Source: Monodelphis domestica
Lineage: Eukaryota > Chordata > Mammalia > Didelphimorphia > Didelphidae
Assembly (NCBI RefSeq): GCF_027887165.1
Contig: NC_077235.1
Location: 4,429,818 to 4,493,817, forward strand
Length of the DNA: 64,000 nucleotides
Direction of reading: 5' to 3'
A model generated the notes under the pieces. It ran no database searches, was not told where the DNA came from, and saw nothing but the letters and a program-made list of their open reading frames with translations. Positions 1 through 13,400 of the stretch are shown in pieces. A program made the translations under genes and the position numbers. Position 1 is the first letter of the stretch, and each line of letters starts with the position of its first letter.

Positions 1-1558
1 TTATCTCTTCTGTCCTTTCTCTGGTATCTCACTTCCTCTATCTCTCTTGTCTCCTCCATTATCTCTCTGACTCCACTTCTAATTCTCCTCTCCTTTCCTT
101 TCCTCTCTCTCCTCTTCTGCTCTTTTCTCCCTTCATCTCCCCTCTCCTGTTTACTATCACTTCTCTCCTTTTCTCTTCTGTCCTCTCCCCTTATCTCCTC
201 TGCTTTATCTCTGTAGTCTAATCTCACCTCCCCTATCTCTCCTCCCTTTTCTTCTGTCTCTCTCTGTTCTTTTTTTCAGTCTACTCCCTTCATCTCCCCC
301 ATTTGCTATCTCTCTCTTTTCCCCTCCCACTCTGTTCCCCTTTCAGTCCTTCTCAGTGCTCTCCTTTCATCTGACCCATCTCTCCCCTTCATCTAGCTCT
401 CTGTGTATTCACCCTCTTCAGTTCCCTATCTCTGCCACTTGCCTCTCAATTATCTATATCTGCTTTTCTCTTCCCTCCTCTTCCAACTCTGTCCATTCCT
501 TTCTTCTCCCAGTTACTCTCTTCTTTCCCTCTATCTAGCTCTCTCTGTTCTCTCCCTTCTTGTCCCTCATTCACTTTCTTCTCTACCTTCTATCTCTCCT
601 CTTCTATCTCTTCCCCCCTTCCCTTTCCATTCTCTACTCTCTCCTCTATTACTCCCCATTTTTAAAATATTCTGTCTTCTTTCATCCCCCCGTTTCACCT
701 CTACTTTATTCCTCTATGATCTTTAATCTCACCTTCCCTCTCTGTTTCTCCTTTGATCTCTCCTCTCTTCTCCACTTCTTTTCTCAATCTTCTGTCCTGG
801 CTCTTCCCCCCCCCCCCACCCCCTGCCCTCTCCATTATCTCTATCTGTTCATTTCTCTCACTCTGTCCTCTCTCTCTCCCCCATTTACTCTCTCTTCCAT
901 CTTCTCCTTTCAAGTCACCTCTTATCCTTCCTCTTCTCTCTCAGTCTCACCTCTATTTTTCTGTTCTTTAATTTCTCCCATTCACTCTTTCCTCTTTTTT
1001 ATATCTTTTCTCCTTTCGTTTCCCTTCTCTTCCCCCTACTTTTCATCTCAAATATCTCTCCTGTTCTGTTCTCAACCTTCTCCTTCCCTATCTCTCCTTT
1101 CTTGCCCTTCATCTCCCCTCCTTCCTTTTCTATCCCATCCACTCTCTTCACTTTCTCTCCTTCCAGCTCACCTCCTCTCTTCTTGATCTGTCCTTTCGTC
1201 TCCCCTATCTCTCCCTCTAACCCTTCTGACTTCTGCTTTCTCCATTTTTCCTTTCGTCTTGCCTTCTCTTCCTTTCCCTGCTCATCTTTTCTCCCTTTTC
1301 CCCCATCTGCTCTCTCCCTCCAGCTTTATCTCTATTTTTTAATCTCACCTTACCTGTTTCTACTCTCCTTTCCATGTCTGCTTTCTATCTCTTGTTCTCT
1401 TCTGTCTCTCTCTGTTCTCTACTTCCCCCATCTCCCCTCTATTTCTCTGTTCTCAATAATATCTCCCTTCTTCTCTCCCATCTTTCCCTTTTTCTATCTC
1501 TCCTCTTCTTGTCTATTCAATTTGCTTTCTCTTCTACATTCTATATCTTCTCTCCTGT
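1..1558 (+). repeat. Partial higher-order unit at the left window edge (A-type monomer)
   Basis: This stretch aligns base for base with 8,890-10,447 and 16,162-17,719. All three share the same 12-base C run and the same A-type features. It is the right part of a higher-order unit whose start lies outside the window, so the array extends further left. Confidence 0.88.
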
Positions 1559-4500
1559 ATCTAGCTCTCTATGTTCTTAGCCTTCACCTTCCCTATCTCA
1601 TCTGCCTTGCAATTCTTCTATGGTTCTCTCCTCCTTCCACTTCTCTTTCCTATATCGCTTCTCACTTCTCCTTTCATCTCCCTTCCTTGCATCTTGCCTT
1701 CGTGATTTCTCGCATTCATACTCTCTTCTCTTTTCCATATCTTTTCCCCTCTCTCCTATCTGTCACTCTTTCTGTCATCTCACTTCTTCTATCCCATTCA
1801 CTCCTCTATCTCGTCTCCTCCATTAGCTCTCTCTCCACTTCTAATTCTCCTCTCCTTTCCTTTCTTCTCCACTTCACTATTTTGCTTCTGCTTTCCTATC
1901 CTCTCTGTCCTCTTCTGCTCTTACCTCCCCTCTCCTGTTCACTATCACTCCTCTCTGCTTTATCTCTGTAGTCTAATCTCTCCTCCCTTTTCTTCTGTCT
2001 CTCTCTGTTTTCTTTTCATCTCACCTATCTCTCCTTTTTTCAGTCTACTTCCTTATTCTCCCCCATTTGCGATCTCTCTCTTTTCCCCTTTCAATCCTCA
2101 GTACTCTCCTTTCATCTGACCCATCTCTCCCCTTCATCTAGCTCTCAGAGTGTTCTCTCTCTTCAGCTCCCTATCTCTCCCACTTCCCTATCCATTATCT
2201 ATATCTGCTTTTCTCTTCCCTTCTCTTCCAACTCTGTCCATTCCTTCCTTCTCCCATTCAGTATCTTCTTTCCCTCTAGCTCTCTCTGTTCTCTCCCACC
2301 TTCCCTTTCCATTCTCTACATATGCTTTTCTTTCACTCTGTCCTCTCCGCTCCTCTCCTCTATTACTCCCCATTTTTCTAATATTCTGTCTTCTTTCATC
2401 CCTCTGTTTAAAGATCATAGAGGAATAAAGTAGAGGTTAATCTCACCTTTCTTCTCTTTTTCTCCTTTTATCTCTCACTCTGTCCTCTCTCTCTCTCTCC
2501 ATTTCCCCATTCTTTAATTTCTTCCATTCAATCTTTCCTCTTTTCTCCCTTCTTTTCTCTTCTCCTCCCTCTCCTTCCAACTCACCTCCTCTCTTCTTGA
2601 TCTGTCCTTTCATCTCCCCTATCGCTCCCTCTAACCCTTCTGCTTTCTCCATGTTCCCTTTCATCTTGCCTTCTCTTCCTTTCCCTGCTCATCTTTTCTC
2701 CCCTTTCCTCATCTGTTCTCTCCCTCCAGCTTTATCTCTATTTTTTAATCTCACCTTACCAATTTCTAACTCTCCTTTCCATTGCTCTCTTTCTTAGCTT
2801 TCATCTCCCCTATCTTTCCCCCTGTTCTCTCCTTTCTATGTCTTCCTTCTTTCTCCTGACCTCTTCTGTCTCTCTGTTCTCTCCCATTCACTCTGTTCTT
2901 TACTTCCCCCAACTCACCTCTATTTCTCTGTTCTCTATAATATCCCCTTTCATCTCTCCCATCTTTCCCTTTTTCTATCTCTCCTCTTCTTTTCTATTCA
3001 ATTTGCTTTCTCTTCTCCATTCTATATATTCCCTTCTTTCTCTCTCTTTTCATCTATCTCTCCCATCTGCCATCTCTTCCCTTTTCTATATCTTCTCTCC
3101 TGTATCTAGCTCTCTATGTTCTTAGCCTTCATATTCCCTATCTCATCTGCCTTCAATTCTTCTATGGTTCTCTCGTCCTTCCACTTCTCTTTTCTATAGC
3201 GCCTCTCACTTCTCCTTTCATCTCCCCTTCTTGCAGCTTGCCTTTGTTATTTCTCCCATCCATACACTCTTCTCTTTTCCATATCTTCTCTCTTCTCATT
3301 TCCCCTCTCTCCTCTTTTCTCCTTTTCCCTCCTGCTATCTGTCACTCTTTCTGTCTGTGTCCTCTCCTTTCCCCTCCCCTTATTTATCTCTTCTGGCCTT
3401 TCTCTGTTATCTCACTTCTTCTATCCCATTCACTCCTCTATCTCTCGTCTCCTCCATTATCTCTCTCTCTCTCCTCTCCTTTCCCTTCTTCTTCCCTTCA
3501 CTATTTTGCTTCTGTTTTCCTATCCTCTCTCTACTCTGATACTCTTTTCCCCCTTCATCTCCCCTCTCCTGTTCACTATCACTCCTCTCCTCCCTTCTCT
3601 GCTTTATCTCTGTAGTCTAATCTCTCCTCCCTTTTCTTCTGTCTCTCTCTGTTTTCTTTTCATCTCACCTATCTCTCCTTTTTTCAGTCTACTTCCTTAT
3701 TCTCCCCCATTTGCGATCTCTCTCTTTTCCCCTTTCAATCCTCAGTACTCTCCTTTCATCTGACCCATCTCTCCCCTTCATCTAGCTCTCAGAGTGTTCT
3801 CTCTCTTCAGCTCCCTATCTCTCCCACTTCCCTATCCATTATCTATATCTGCTTTTCTCTTCCCTTCTCTTCCAACTCTGTCCATTCCTTCCTTCTCCCA
3901 TTCAGTATCTTCTTTCCCTCTAGCTCTCTCTGTTCTCTCCCACCTTCCCTTTCCATTCTCTACATATGCTTTTCTTTCACTCTGTCCTCTCCGCTCCTCT
4001 CCTCTATTACTCCCCATTTTTCTAATATTCTGTCTTCTTTCATCCCTCTGTTTAAAGATCATAGAGGAATAAAGTAGAGGTTAATCTCACCTTTCTTCTC
4101 TTTTTCTCCTTTTATCTCTCACTCTGTCCTCTCTCTCTCTCTCCATTTCCCCATTCTTTAATTTCTTCCATTCAATCTTTCCTCTTTTCTCCCTTCTTTT
4201 CTCTTCTCCTCCCTCTCCTTCCAACTCACCTCCTCTCTTCTTGATCTGTCCTTTCATCTCCCCTATCGCTCCCTCTAACCCTTCTGCCTTCTGCTTTCTC
4301 CATGTTCCCTTTCATCTTGCCTTCTCTTCCTTTCCCTGCTCATCTTTTCTCCCTTTTCCTCATCTGTTCTCTCCCTCCAGCTTTATCTCTATTTTTTAAT
4401 CTCACCTTACCAATTTCTAACTCTCCTTTCCATTGCTCTCTTTCTTAGCTTTCATCTCCCCTATCTTTCCCCCTGTTCTCTCCTTTCTATGTCTTCCTTC

Positions 4501-7500
4501 TTTCTCCTGACCTCTTCTGTCTCTCTGTTCTCTCCCATTCACTCTGTTCTTTACTTCCCCCAACTCACCTCTATTTCTCTGTTCTCTATAATATCCCCTT
4601 TCATCTCTCCCATCTTTCCCTTTTTCTATCTCTCCTCTTCTTTTCTATTCAATTTGCTTTCTCTTCTCCATTCTATATATTCCCTTCTTTCTCTCTCTTT
4701 TCATCTATCTCTCCCATCTGCCATCTCTTCCCTTTTCTATATCTTCTCTCCTGTATCTAGCTCTCTATGTTCTTAGCCTTCACATTCCCTATCTCATCTG
4801 CCTTCAATTCTTCTATGGTTCTCTCGTCCTTCCACTTCTCTTTTCTATAGCGCCTCTCACTTCTCCTTTCATCTCCCCTTCTTGCAGCTTGCCTTTGTTA
4901 TTTCTCCCATCCATACACTCTTCTCTTTTCCATATCTTCTCTCTTCTCATTTCCCCTCTCTCCTCTTTTCTCCTTTTCCCTCCTGCTATCTGTCACTCTT
5001 TCTGTCTGTGTCCTCTCCTTTCCCCTCCCCTTATTTATCTCTTCTGGCCTTTCTCTGTTATCTCACTTCTTCTATCCCATTCACTCCTCTATCTCTCGTC
5101 TCCTCCATTATCTCTCTCTCTCTCCTCTCCTTTCCCTTCTTCTCCCCTTCACTATTTTGCTTCTGTTTTCCTATCCTCTCTCTACTCTGATACTCTTTTC
5201 CCCCTTCATCTCCCCTCTCCTGTTCACTATCACTCCTCTCCTCCCTTCTCTGCTTTATCTCTGTAGTCTAATCTCTCCTCCCTTTTCTTCTGTCTCTCTC
5301 TGTTTTCTTTTCATCTCACCTATCTCTCCTTTTTTCAGTCTACTTCCTTCATCTCCCCCATTTGCTATCTCTCTCTTTTCCCTTCCCACTCTGTTCCCCT
5401 TTCAATCCTTCTCAGTGCTCTCCTTTCATCTCACCAATCTCTCTCCTTCATCTACCTATCTCTCCCACTTCCCTCTCCATTATCTATATCTGGTTTTCCC
5501 TTCCCTTCTCTTCCAACTCTGTCCATTCATTTCTTCTCCCATTCACTCTCTTCTTTCCCTCTATCTAGCTCTCTCCGTTCTCTCCCTTCTTCTCCCCCAT
5601 TCACTTTTTTCACTACCTTCTATCTCTCCTCGTCTGTCTCTTCCCCCCTTCCCTTTCCATTCTCTACTTATGCTTTTCTTTCACTCTGTCCACTCTCCTC
5701 TATTACTCCCCATTTTTCTAATATTCTGTCTTCTTTCATCCCCCCGTTTCACCTCTACTTTATTCCTCTATGATTTTTAATCTCACCTTCCCTCTCTGTT
5801 TCTCCTTTGATCTCTCCTCTGTACTCCACTTCTTTTCTCAATCTTCTCTCCTGGCTCTTCCCCCCCTTCCCTCTCCATTATCTCTATCTTTTCATTTCTC
5901 TCACCCTGTCCTCTCTCTCTCTTCTCCTTCTCACCTCTATTTTTCTGTTCTTTAATTTCTCCCATTCACTCTTTCCTCTTTTTTATATCTTTTCTCCTTT
6001 CGTTTCCCTTCTCTTCCCCCTACTTTTCATCTCAAATATCTCTCCCATTCTGTTCTCAACCTTCTCCTTCCCTATCTCTCCTTTCTTGCCCTTCATCTCC
6101 CCTCTTTCTTCTCTCCTTCCACCTCGCCTCCTCTCCTCTTGATCTGTCCTTTCATCTCCCCTATCTCTCCTTCTAACCCATCTCTCTTCTGCTTTCTTGC
6201 TGTTTCCTTTCATCTTGCCTTCTCTTCCTTTCCCTGCTCATCTTTTCTCCCTTTTCCCCATCTGTTCTCTCCCTCCAGCTTTATCTCTCTTTACTTTTTA
6301 AGCTCACCTTTCCTGTTTCTACTCTCATTTCCATTGCTCTCTTTCTTAGCTTTCATCTCCCCTATCTTTCCCCCTTTTCTCTCCTTTCTATGTCTTCCTT
6401 CTTTCTCCTGTCCTCTTCTGTCTCTCTCTGTTCTCTACCTTCATCTCCCCAACTCTTCCATTCACTCTCTTCTTTACATCCCCCATCTCCCCTCTATTTC
6501 TCTGTTCTCTATAATATCCCCTTTCATCTCTCCCATCTTTCCCTTTTTCTATCTCTCCTCTTCTATTCAATTTGCTTTCTCTTCTCCATTCTATATATTC
6601 CCTTCTTTCTCTATCTTTTCATCTATCTCTCCCATCTGCCATCTCTTCTCTTTTCTATATCTACTCTCCTGTATCTAGCTCTCTATGTTCTTAGCCTTCA
6701 CCTTCCCTATCCCATCTGCCTTCAATTCTTCTAAGGTTTTCTCCTCCATTCATTTCTTTCTGACCTCTCCATTCACTTTCTCTTTGCCTTCCACTTCTCC
6801 TTTCTATATCCCCTCTGTCCTCTCCTTTCATCTCCCCTTCTTGCAGCTTGCCTTTATTATTTCTCCCATCCATATACTCTTCTCTTTTCCATATCTTCTC
6901 TCCTCTTTTCTCCTTATCCCTCCTGCTATCTGTCACTCTTTCTGTCTGTGTCCTCTCCTTTCACCTCCCCTTATTTATCTATTCTGGCCTTTCTCTGGTA
7001 TCTTACATTATCTCTCCCTCTCCACTTGTAATTCTCCTCTCCTTTCCTTTCCTCTCTCTCCTCTTCTGCTCTTTTCTCCCTTCATCTCCCCTCTCATATT
7101 CACTATCACTTCTCTCCTTTTCTCTTCTGTCCTCTACCCTTCTCTCATCTGCTTTATCTCTCCTCCCTTATCTTCTGTCTCTCTCTGTTCTCTTTTCAAC
7201 TCACCTATCTCTCCTTTTTTCAGTCTACTTCCTTCATCTCCCCCATTTGCTATCTCTCTCATTTCCCTTCCTACTCTGTTCCCCCTTTCAATCCTTCTCA
7301 GTGCTCTCCTTTCATTTGACCAATCTCTCTCCTTCATCTAGCTCTCTGTGTGTTCTCTCTCTTCAGTTCCCTATCTCTCCCACTTCCCTCACCATTATCT
7401 ATATCTGCTCTTCTCTTCCAAATGTCCATTCCTTTCTTCTCCCAGTCACTCTCTTCTTTCCCTCTATCTAGCTCTCTCTGTTCTCTCCCTTCTTCTCCAC

Positions 7501-10447
7501 CTTCTATCTCTCCTCTTCTGTCTCTTCCCCCAATCTCCCTTTCCATTCTCTACTTATGCTTTTCTTTCACTCTGCCCTCTCTCCTCTCCTCTCCTCTATT
7601 ACTCCCCATTTTTAAAATATTCTGTCTTCTTTCATCCTCCCGTTTCACCTCTATGAACTTTAATCTCACCTTCCCTCTCTTTTCTTCCTTTTATCTCTCC
7701 TCTGTTCTCCACTTCTTTTCTCAATCTTCTGTCCTGGCTCTTCCACCCCCCTTCCCTCCCCATTATCTCTATCTGTTCATTTCTCTCACTCTGTCCTCTC
7801 TCTCTCCCCCATTTATTCTCTCTTCTATCTTCTCCTTTCAAGTCAAGTCTTATCCTTCCTCTTTTCTCTCATTTCCCCATCTCACCTCTATTTTTCTGTT
7901 CTTTAATTTCTCCCATTCACTCTTTCCTCTTTTTTATATCTTTTCTCCTTTCGTTTCCCTTCTCTTCCCCCTACTTTTCATCTCAAATATCTCTCCTGTT
8001 CTGTTCTCAACCTTCTCCTTTCTTGCCCTTCATCTCCCCTCCTTCCTTTTCTATCCCATTCACTTTCTTCACTTTATCATCTCCCCTTGTCTAACATTCT
8101 CTCCTCTTTCTTCTCTCCTTCCAACTCACCTCCTCTATCGCTCCCTCTAACCGTTGTTTCTTCTGCTATCTCCACGTTTCCTTTCATCTTGCCTTCTCTT
8201 CCTTTCCCTGCTCATCTTTTCTCCTTTTCCCCATCTGTTCTCTCCCTCCGGCTTTATCTCTCTTTACTTTTTAATCTCACCTTTCCTGTTTCTACTCTCA
8301 TTTCCATTGCTCTCTCCATTCTGCCTTCTTTCTATCTCCTGTCCTCTTCTGTCTCTCTCTGTTCTCTACCTTCATCTCCCCAACTCTTCCATTCACTCTC
8401 TTCTTTACTTCCCCCACCTCACCTCTATTTCTCTCTTCTCTATAATATCCCCTTTCATCTCTCCCATCTTTCCCTTTTTCTATCTCTCCTCTTCTTGTCT
8501 ATTCAATTTGCTTTCTCTTCTCCATTCTATATATTCCCTTCTTCCTCTCTCTTTTCATCTATGTCTCCCATCTGTGATCCCTTCTCTTTTCTATATCTTC
8601 TCTCCTGTATCTAGCTCTCTATGTTCTTACCCATAACCTTCCCTATCTCATCTGCCTTCAATTCTTCTATGGTTCTCTCCCCCATTCTCTTCTTTCTGTC
8701 CTCTCCATTCACTTTCTCTATGCCTCCCACTTCTCTTTTCGATATCGCCTCTGTCTTCTCCTTTCATCTCCCCTTCTTGCAAATTGCCTTCATGATTTCT
8801 CCCATCCATAGGCTCTTCTCTTTTCTCCTTTTCCCTCCTGCTATCTGTCACTCTTTCTGTCTGTGTCCTCTCCTTTCCCCTCCCCTTATTTATCTCTTCT
8901 GTCCTTTCTCTGGTATCTCACTTCCTCTATCTCTCTTGTCTCCTCCATTATCTCTCTGACTCCACTTCTAATTCTCCTCTCCTTTCCTTTCCTCTCTCTC
9001 CTCTTCTGCTCTTTTCTCCCTTCATCTCCCCTCTCCTGTTTACTATCACTTCTCTCCTTTTCTCTTCTGTCCTCTCCCCTTATCTCCTCTGCTTTATCTC
9101 TGTAGTCTAATCTCACCTCCCCTATCTCTCCTCCCTTTTCTTCTGTCTCTCTCTGTTCTTTTTTTCAGTCTACTCCCTTCATCTCCCCCATTTGCTATCT
9201 CTCTCTTTTCCCCTCCCACTCTGTTCCCCTTTCAGTCCTTCTCAGTGCTCTCCTTTCATCTGACCCATCTCTCCCCTTCATCTAGCTCTCTGTGTATTCA
9301 CCCTCTTCAGTTCCCTATCTCTGCCACTTGCCTCTCAATTATCTATATCTGCTTTTCTCTTCCCTCCTCTTCCAACTCTGTCCATTCCTTTCTTCTCCCA
9401 GTTACTCTCTTCTTTCCCTCTATCTAGCTCTCTCTGTTCTCTCCCTTCTTGTCCCTCATTCACTTTCTTCTCTACCTTCTATCTCTCCTCTTCTATCTCT
9501 TCCCCCCTTCCCTTTCCATTCTCTACTCTCTCCTCTATTACTCCCCATTTTTAAAATATTCTGTCTTCTTTCATCCCCCCGTTTCACCTCTACTTTATTC
9601 CTCTATGATCTTTAATCTCACCTTCCCTCTCTGTTTCTCCTTTGATCTCTCCTCTCTTCTCCACTTCTTTTCTCAATCTTCTGTCCTGGCTCTTCCCCCC
9701 CCCCCCACCCCCTGCCCTCTCCATTATCTCTATCTGTTCATTTCTCTCACTCTGTCCTCTCTCTCTCCCCCATTTACTCTCTCTTCCATCTTCTCCTTTC
9801 AAGTCACCTCTTATCCTTCCTCTTCTCTCTCAGTCTCACCTCTATTTTTCTGTTCTTTAATTTCTCCCATTCACTCTTTCCTCTTTTTTATATCTTTTCT
9901 CCTTTCGTTTCCCTTCTCTTCCCCCTACTTTTCATCTCAAATATCTCTCCTGTTCTGTTCTCAACCTTCTCCTTCCCTATCTCTCCTTTCTTGCCCTTCA
10001 TCTCCCCTCCTTCCTTTTCTATCCCATCCACTCTCTTCACTTTCTCTCCTTCCAGCTCACCTCCTCTCTTCTTGATCTGTCCTTTCGTCTCCCCTATCTC
10101 TCCCTCTAACCCTTCTGACTTCTGCTTTCTCCATTTTTCCTTTCGTCTTGCCTTCTCTTCCTTTCCCTGCTCATCTTTTCTCCCTTTTCCCCCATCTGCT
10201 CTCTCCCTCCAGCTTTATCTCTATTTTTTAATCTCACCTTACCTGTTTCTACTCTCCTTTCCATGTCTGCTTTCTATCTCTTGTTCTCTTCTGTCTCTCT
10301 CTGTTCTCTACTTCCCCCATCTCCCCTCTATTTCTCTGTTCTCAATAATATCTCCCTTCTTCTCTCCCATCTTTCCCTTTTTCTATCTCTCCTCTTCTTG
10401 TCTATTCAATTTGCTTTCTCTTCTACATTCTATATCTTCTCTCCTGT
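1559..10447 (+). repeat. Higher-order unit with five monomers (B, B', C, D, A)
   Basis: Measured from anchor to anchor this unit is 8,889 bp, 1,617 bp longer than the standard 7,272-bp unit. The excess is an additional B-type monomer: 1,559-3,103 and 3,104-4,754 are nearly identical (offset 1,644-1,651 bp, with a 7-bp indel near 2,640). The remainder matches the next unit at a constant offset of 7,255 bp, which changes to 7,272 bp after a 17-bp indel near 6,105. A 10-bp difference near 1,945 is also visible. Confidence 0.88.
3104..4754 (+). repeat. Extra B-type monomer (1,651 bp) duplicated in tandem
   Basis: This monomer is an almost exact duplicate of the one immediately to its left. Both share the rare non-pyrimidine stretch tttaaagatcatagaggaat near 2,407 and 4,051, and both differ from the C monomer that follows. 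A single unequal exchange between neighbouring B monomers would explain it. Confidence 0.85.
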
Positions 10448-13400
10448 ATCTAGCTCTCTATGTTCTTAGCCTTCACCTTCCCTATCTCATCTGCCTTGCA
10501 ATTCTTCTATGGTTCTCTCCTCCTTCCACTTCTCTTTCCTATATCGCTTCTCACTTCTCCTTTCATCTCCCTTCCTTGCATCTTGCCTTCGTGATTTCTC
10601 GCATTCATACTCTCTTCTCTTTTCCATATCTTTTCCCCTCTCTCCTATCTGTCACTCTTTCTGTCATCTCACTTCTTCTATCCCATTCACTCCTCTATCT
10701 CGTCTCCTCCATTAGCTCTCTCTCCACTTCTAATTCTCCTCTCCTTTCCTTTCTTCTCCACTTCACTATTTTGCTTCTGCTTTCCTATCCTCTCTGTCCT
10801 CTTCTGCTCTTACCTCCCCTCTCCTGTTCACTATCACTCCTCTCCTCCCTTCTCTGCTTTATCTCTGTAGTCTAATCTCTCCTCCCTTTTCTTCTGTCTC
10901 TCTCTGTTTTCTTTTCATCTCACCTATCTCTCCTTTTTTCAGTCTACTTCCTTATTCTCCCCCATTTGCGATCTCTCTCTTTTCCCCTTTCAATCCTCAG
11001 TACTCTCCTTTCATCTGACCCATCTCTCCCCTTCATCTAGCTCTCAGAGTGTTCTCTCTCTTCAGCTCCCTATCTCTCCCACTTCCCTATCCATTATCTA
11101 TATCTGCTTTTCTCTTCCCTTCTCTTCCAACTCTGTCCATTCCTTCCTTCTCCCATTCAGTATCTTCTTTCCCTCTAGCTCTCTCTGTTCTCTCCCACCT
11201 TCCCTTTCCATTCTCTACATATGCTTTTCTTTCACTCTGTCCTCTCCGCTCCTCTCCTCTATTACTCCCCATTTTTCTAATATTCTGTCTTCTTTCATCC
11301 CTCTGTTTAAAGATCATAGAGGAATAAAGTAGAGGTTAATCTCACCTTTCTTCTCTTTTTCTCCTTTTATCTCTCACTCTGTCCTCTCTCTCTCTCTCCA
11401 TTTCCCCATTCTTTAATTTCTTCCATTCAATCTTTCCTCTTTTCTCCCTTCTTTTCTCTTCTCCTCCCTCTCCTTCCAACTCACCTCCTCTCTTCTTGAT
11501 CTGTCCTTTCATCTCCCCTATCGCTCCCTCTAACCCTTCTGCCTTCTGCTTTCTCCATGTTCCCTTTCATCTTGCCTTCTCTTCCTTTCCCTGCTCATCT
11601 TTTCTCCCTTTTCCTCATCTGTTCTCTCCCTCCAGCTTTATCTCTATTTTTTAATCTCACCTTACCAATTTCTAACTCTCCTTTCCATTGCTCTCTTTCT
11701 TAGCTTTCATCTCCCCTATCTTTCCCCCTGTTCTCTCCTTTCTATGTCTTCCTTCTTTCTCCTGACCTCTTCTGTCTCTCTGTTCTCTCCCATTCACTCT
11801 GTTCTTTACTTCCCCCAACTCACCTCTATTTCTCTGTTCTCTATAATATCCCCTTTCATCTCTCCCATCTTTCCCTTTTTCTATCTCTCCTCTTCTTTTC
11901 TATTCAATTTGCTTTCTCTTCTCCATTCTATATATTCCCTTCTTTCTCTCTCTTTTCATCTATCTCTCCCATCTGCCATCTCTTCCCTTTTCTATATCTT
12001 CTCTCCTGTATCTAGCTCTCTATGTTCTTAGCCTTCACATTCCCTATCTCATCTGCCTTCAATTCTTCTATGGTTCTCTCGTCCTTCCACTTCTCTTTTC
12101 TATAGCGCCTCTCACTTCTCCTTTCATCTCCCCTTCTTGCAGCTTGCCTTTGTTATTTCTCCCATCCATACACTCTTCTCTTTTCCATATCTTCTCTCTT
12201 CTCATTTCCCCTCTCTCCTCTTTTCTCCTTTTCCCTCCTGCTATCTGTCACTCTTTCTGTCTGTGTCCTCTCCTTTCCCCTCCCCTTATTTATCTCTTCT
12301 GGCCTTTCTCTGTTATCTCACTTCTTCTATCCCATTCACTCCTCTATCTCTCGTCTCCTCCATTATCTCTCTCTCTCTCCTCTCCTTTCCCTTCTTCTCC
12401 CCTTCACTATTTTGCTTCTGTTTTCCTATCCTCTCTCTACTCTGATACTCTTTTCCCCCTTCATCTCCCCTCTCCTGTTCACTATCACTCCTCTCCTCCC
12501 TTCTCTGCTTTATCTCTGTAGTCTAATCTCTCCTCCCTTTTCTTCTGTCTCTCTCTGTTTTCTTTTCATCTCACCTATCTCTCCTTTTTTCAGTCTACTT
12601 CCTTCATCTCCCCCATTTGCTATCTCTCTCTTTTCCCTTCCCACTCTGTTCCCCTTTCAATCCTTCTCAGTGCTCTCCTTTCATCTCACCAATCTCTCTC
12701 CTTCATCTACCTATCTCTCCCACTTCCCTCTCCATTATCTATATCTGGTTTTCCCTTCCCTTCTCTTCCAACTCTGTCCATTCATTTCTTCTCCCATTCA
12801 CTCTCTTCTTTCCCTCTATCTAGCTCTCTCCGTTCTCTCCCTTCTTCTCCCCCATTCACTTTTTTCACTACCTTCTATCTCTCCTCGTCTGTCTCTTCCC
12901 CCCTTCCCTTTCCATTCTCTACTTATGCTTTTCTTTCACTCTGTCCACTCTCCTCTATTACTCCCCATTTTTCTAATATTCTGTCTTCTTTCATCCCCCC
13001 GTTTCACCTCTACTTTATTCCTCTATGATTTTTAATCTCACCTTCCCTCTCTGTTTCTCCTTTGATCTCTCCTCTGTACTCCACTTCTTTTCTCAATCTT
13101 CTCTCCTGGCTCTTCCCCCCCTTCCCTCTCCATTATCTCTATCTTTTCATTTCTCTCACCCTGTCCTCTCTCTCTCTTCTCCTTCTCACCTCTATTTTTC
13201 TGTTCTTTAATTTCTCCCATTCACTCTTTCCTCTTTTTTATATCTTTTCTCCTTTCGTTTCCCTTCTCTTCCCCCTACTTTTCATCTCAAATATCTCTCC
13301 CATTCTGTTCTCAACCTTCTCCTTCCCTATCTCTCCTTTCTTGCCCTTCATCTCCCCTCCTTCCTTTTCTCTCCTCTTTCTTCTCTCCTTCCACCTCGCC

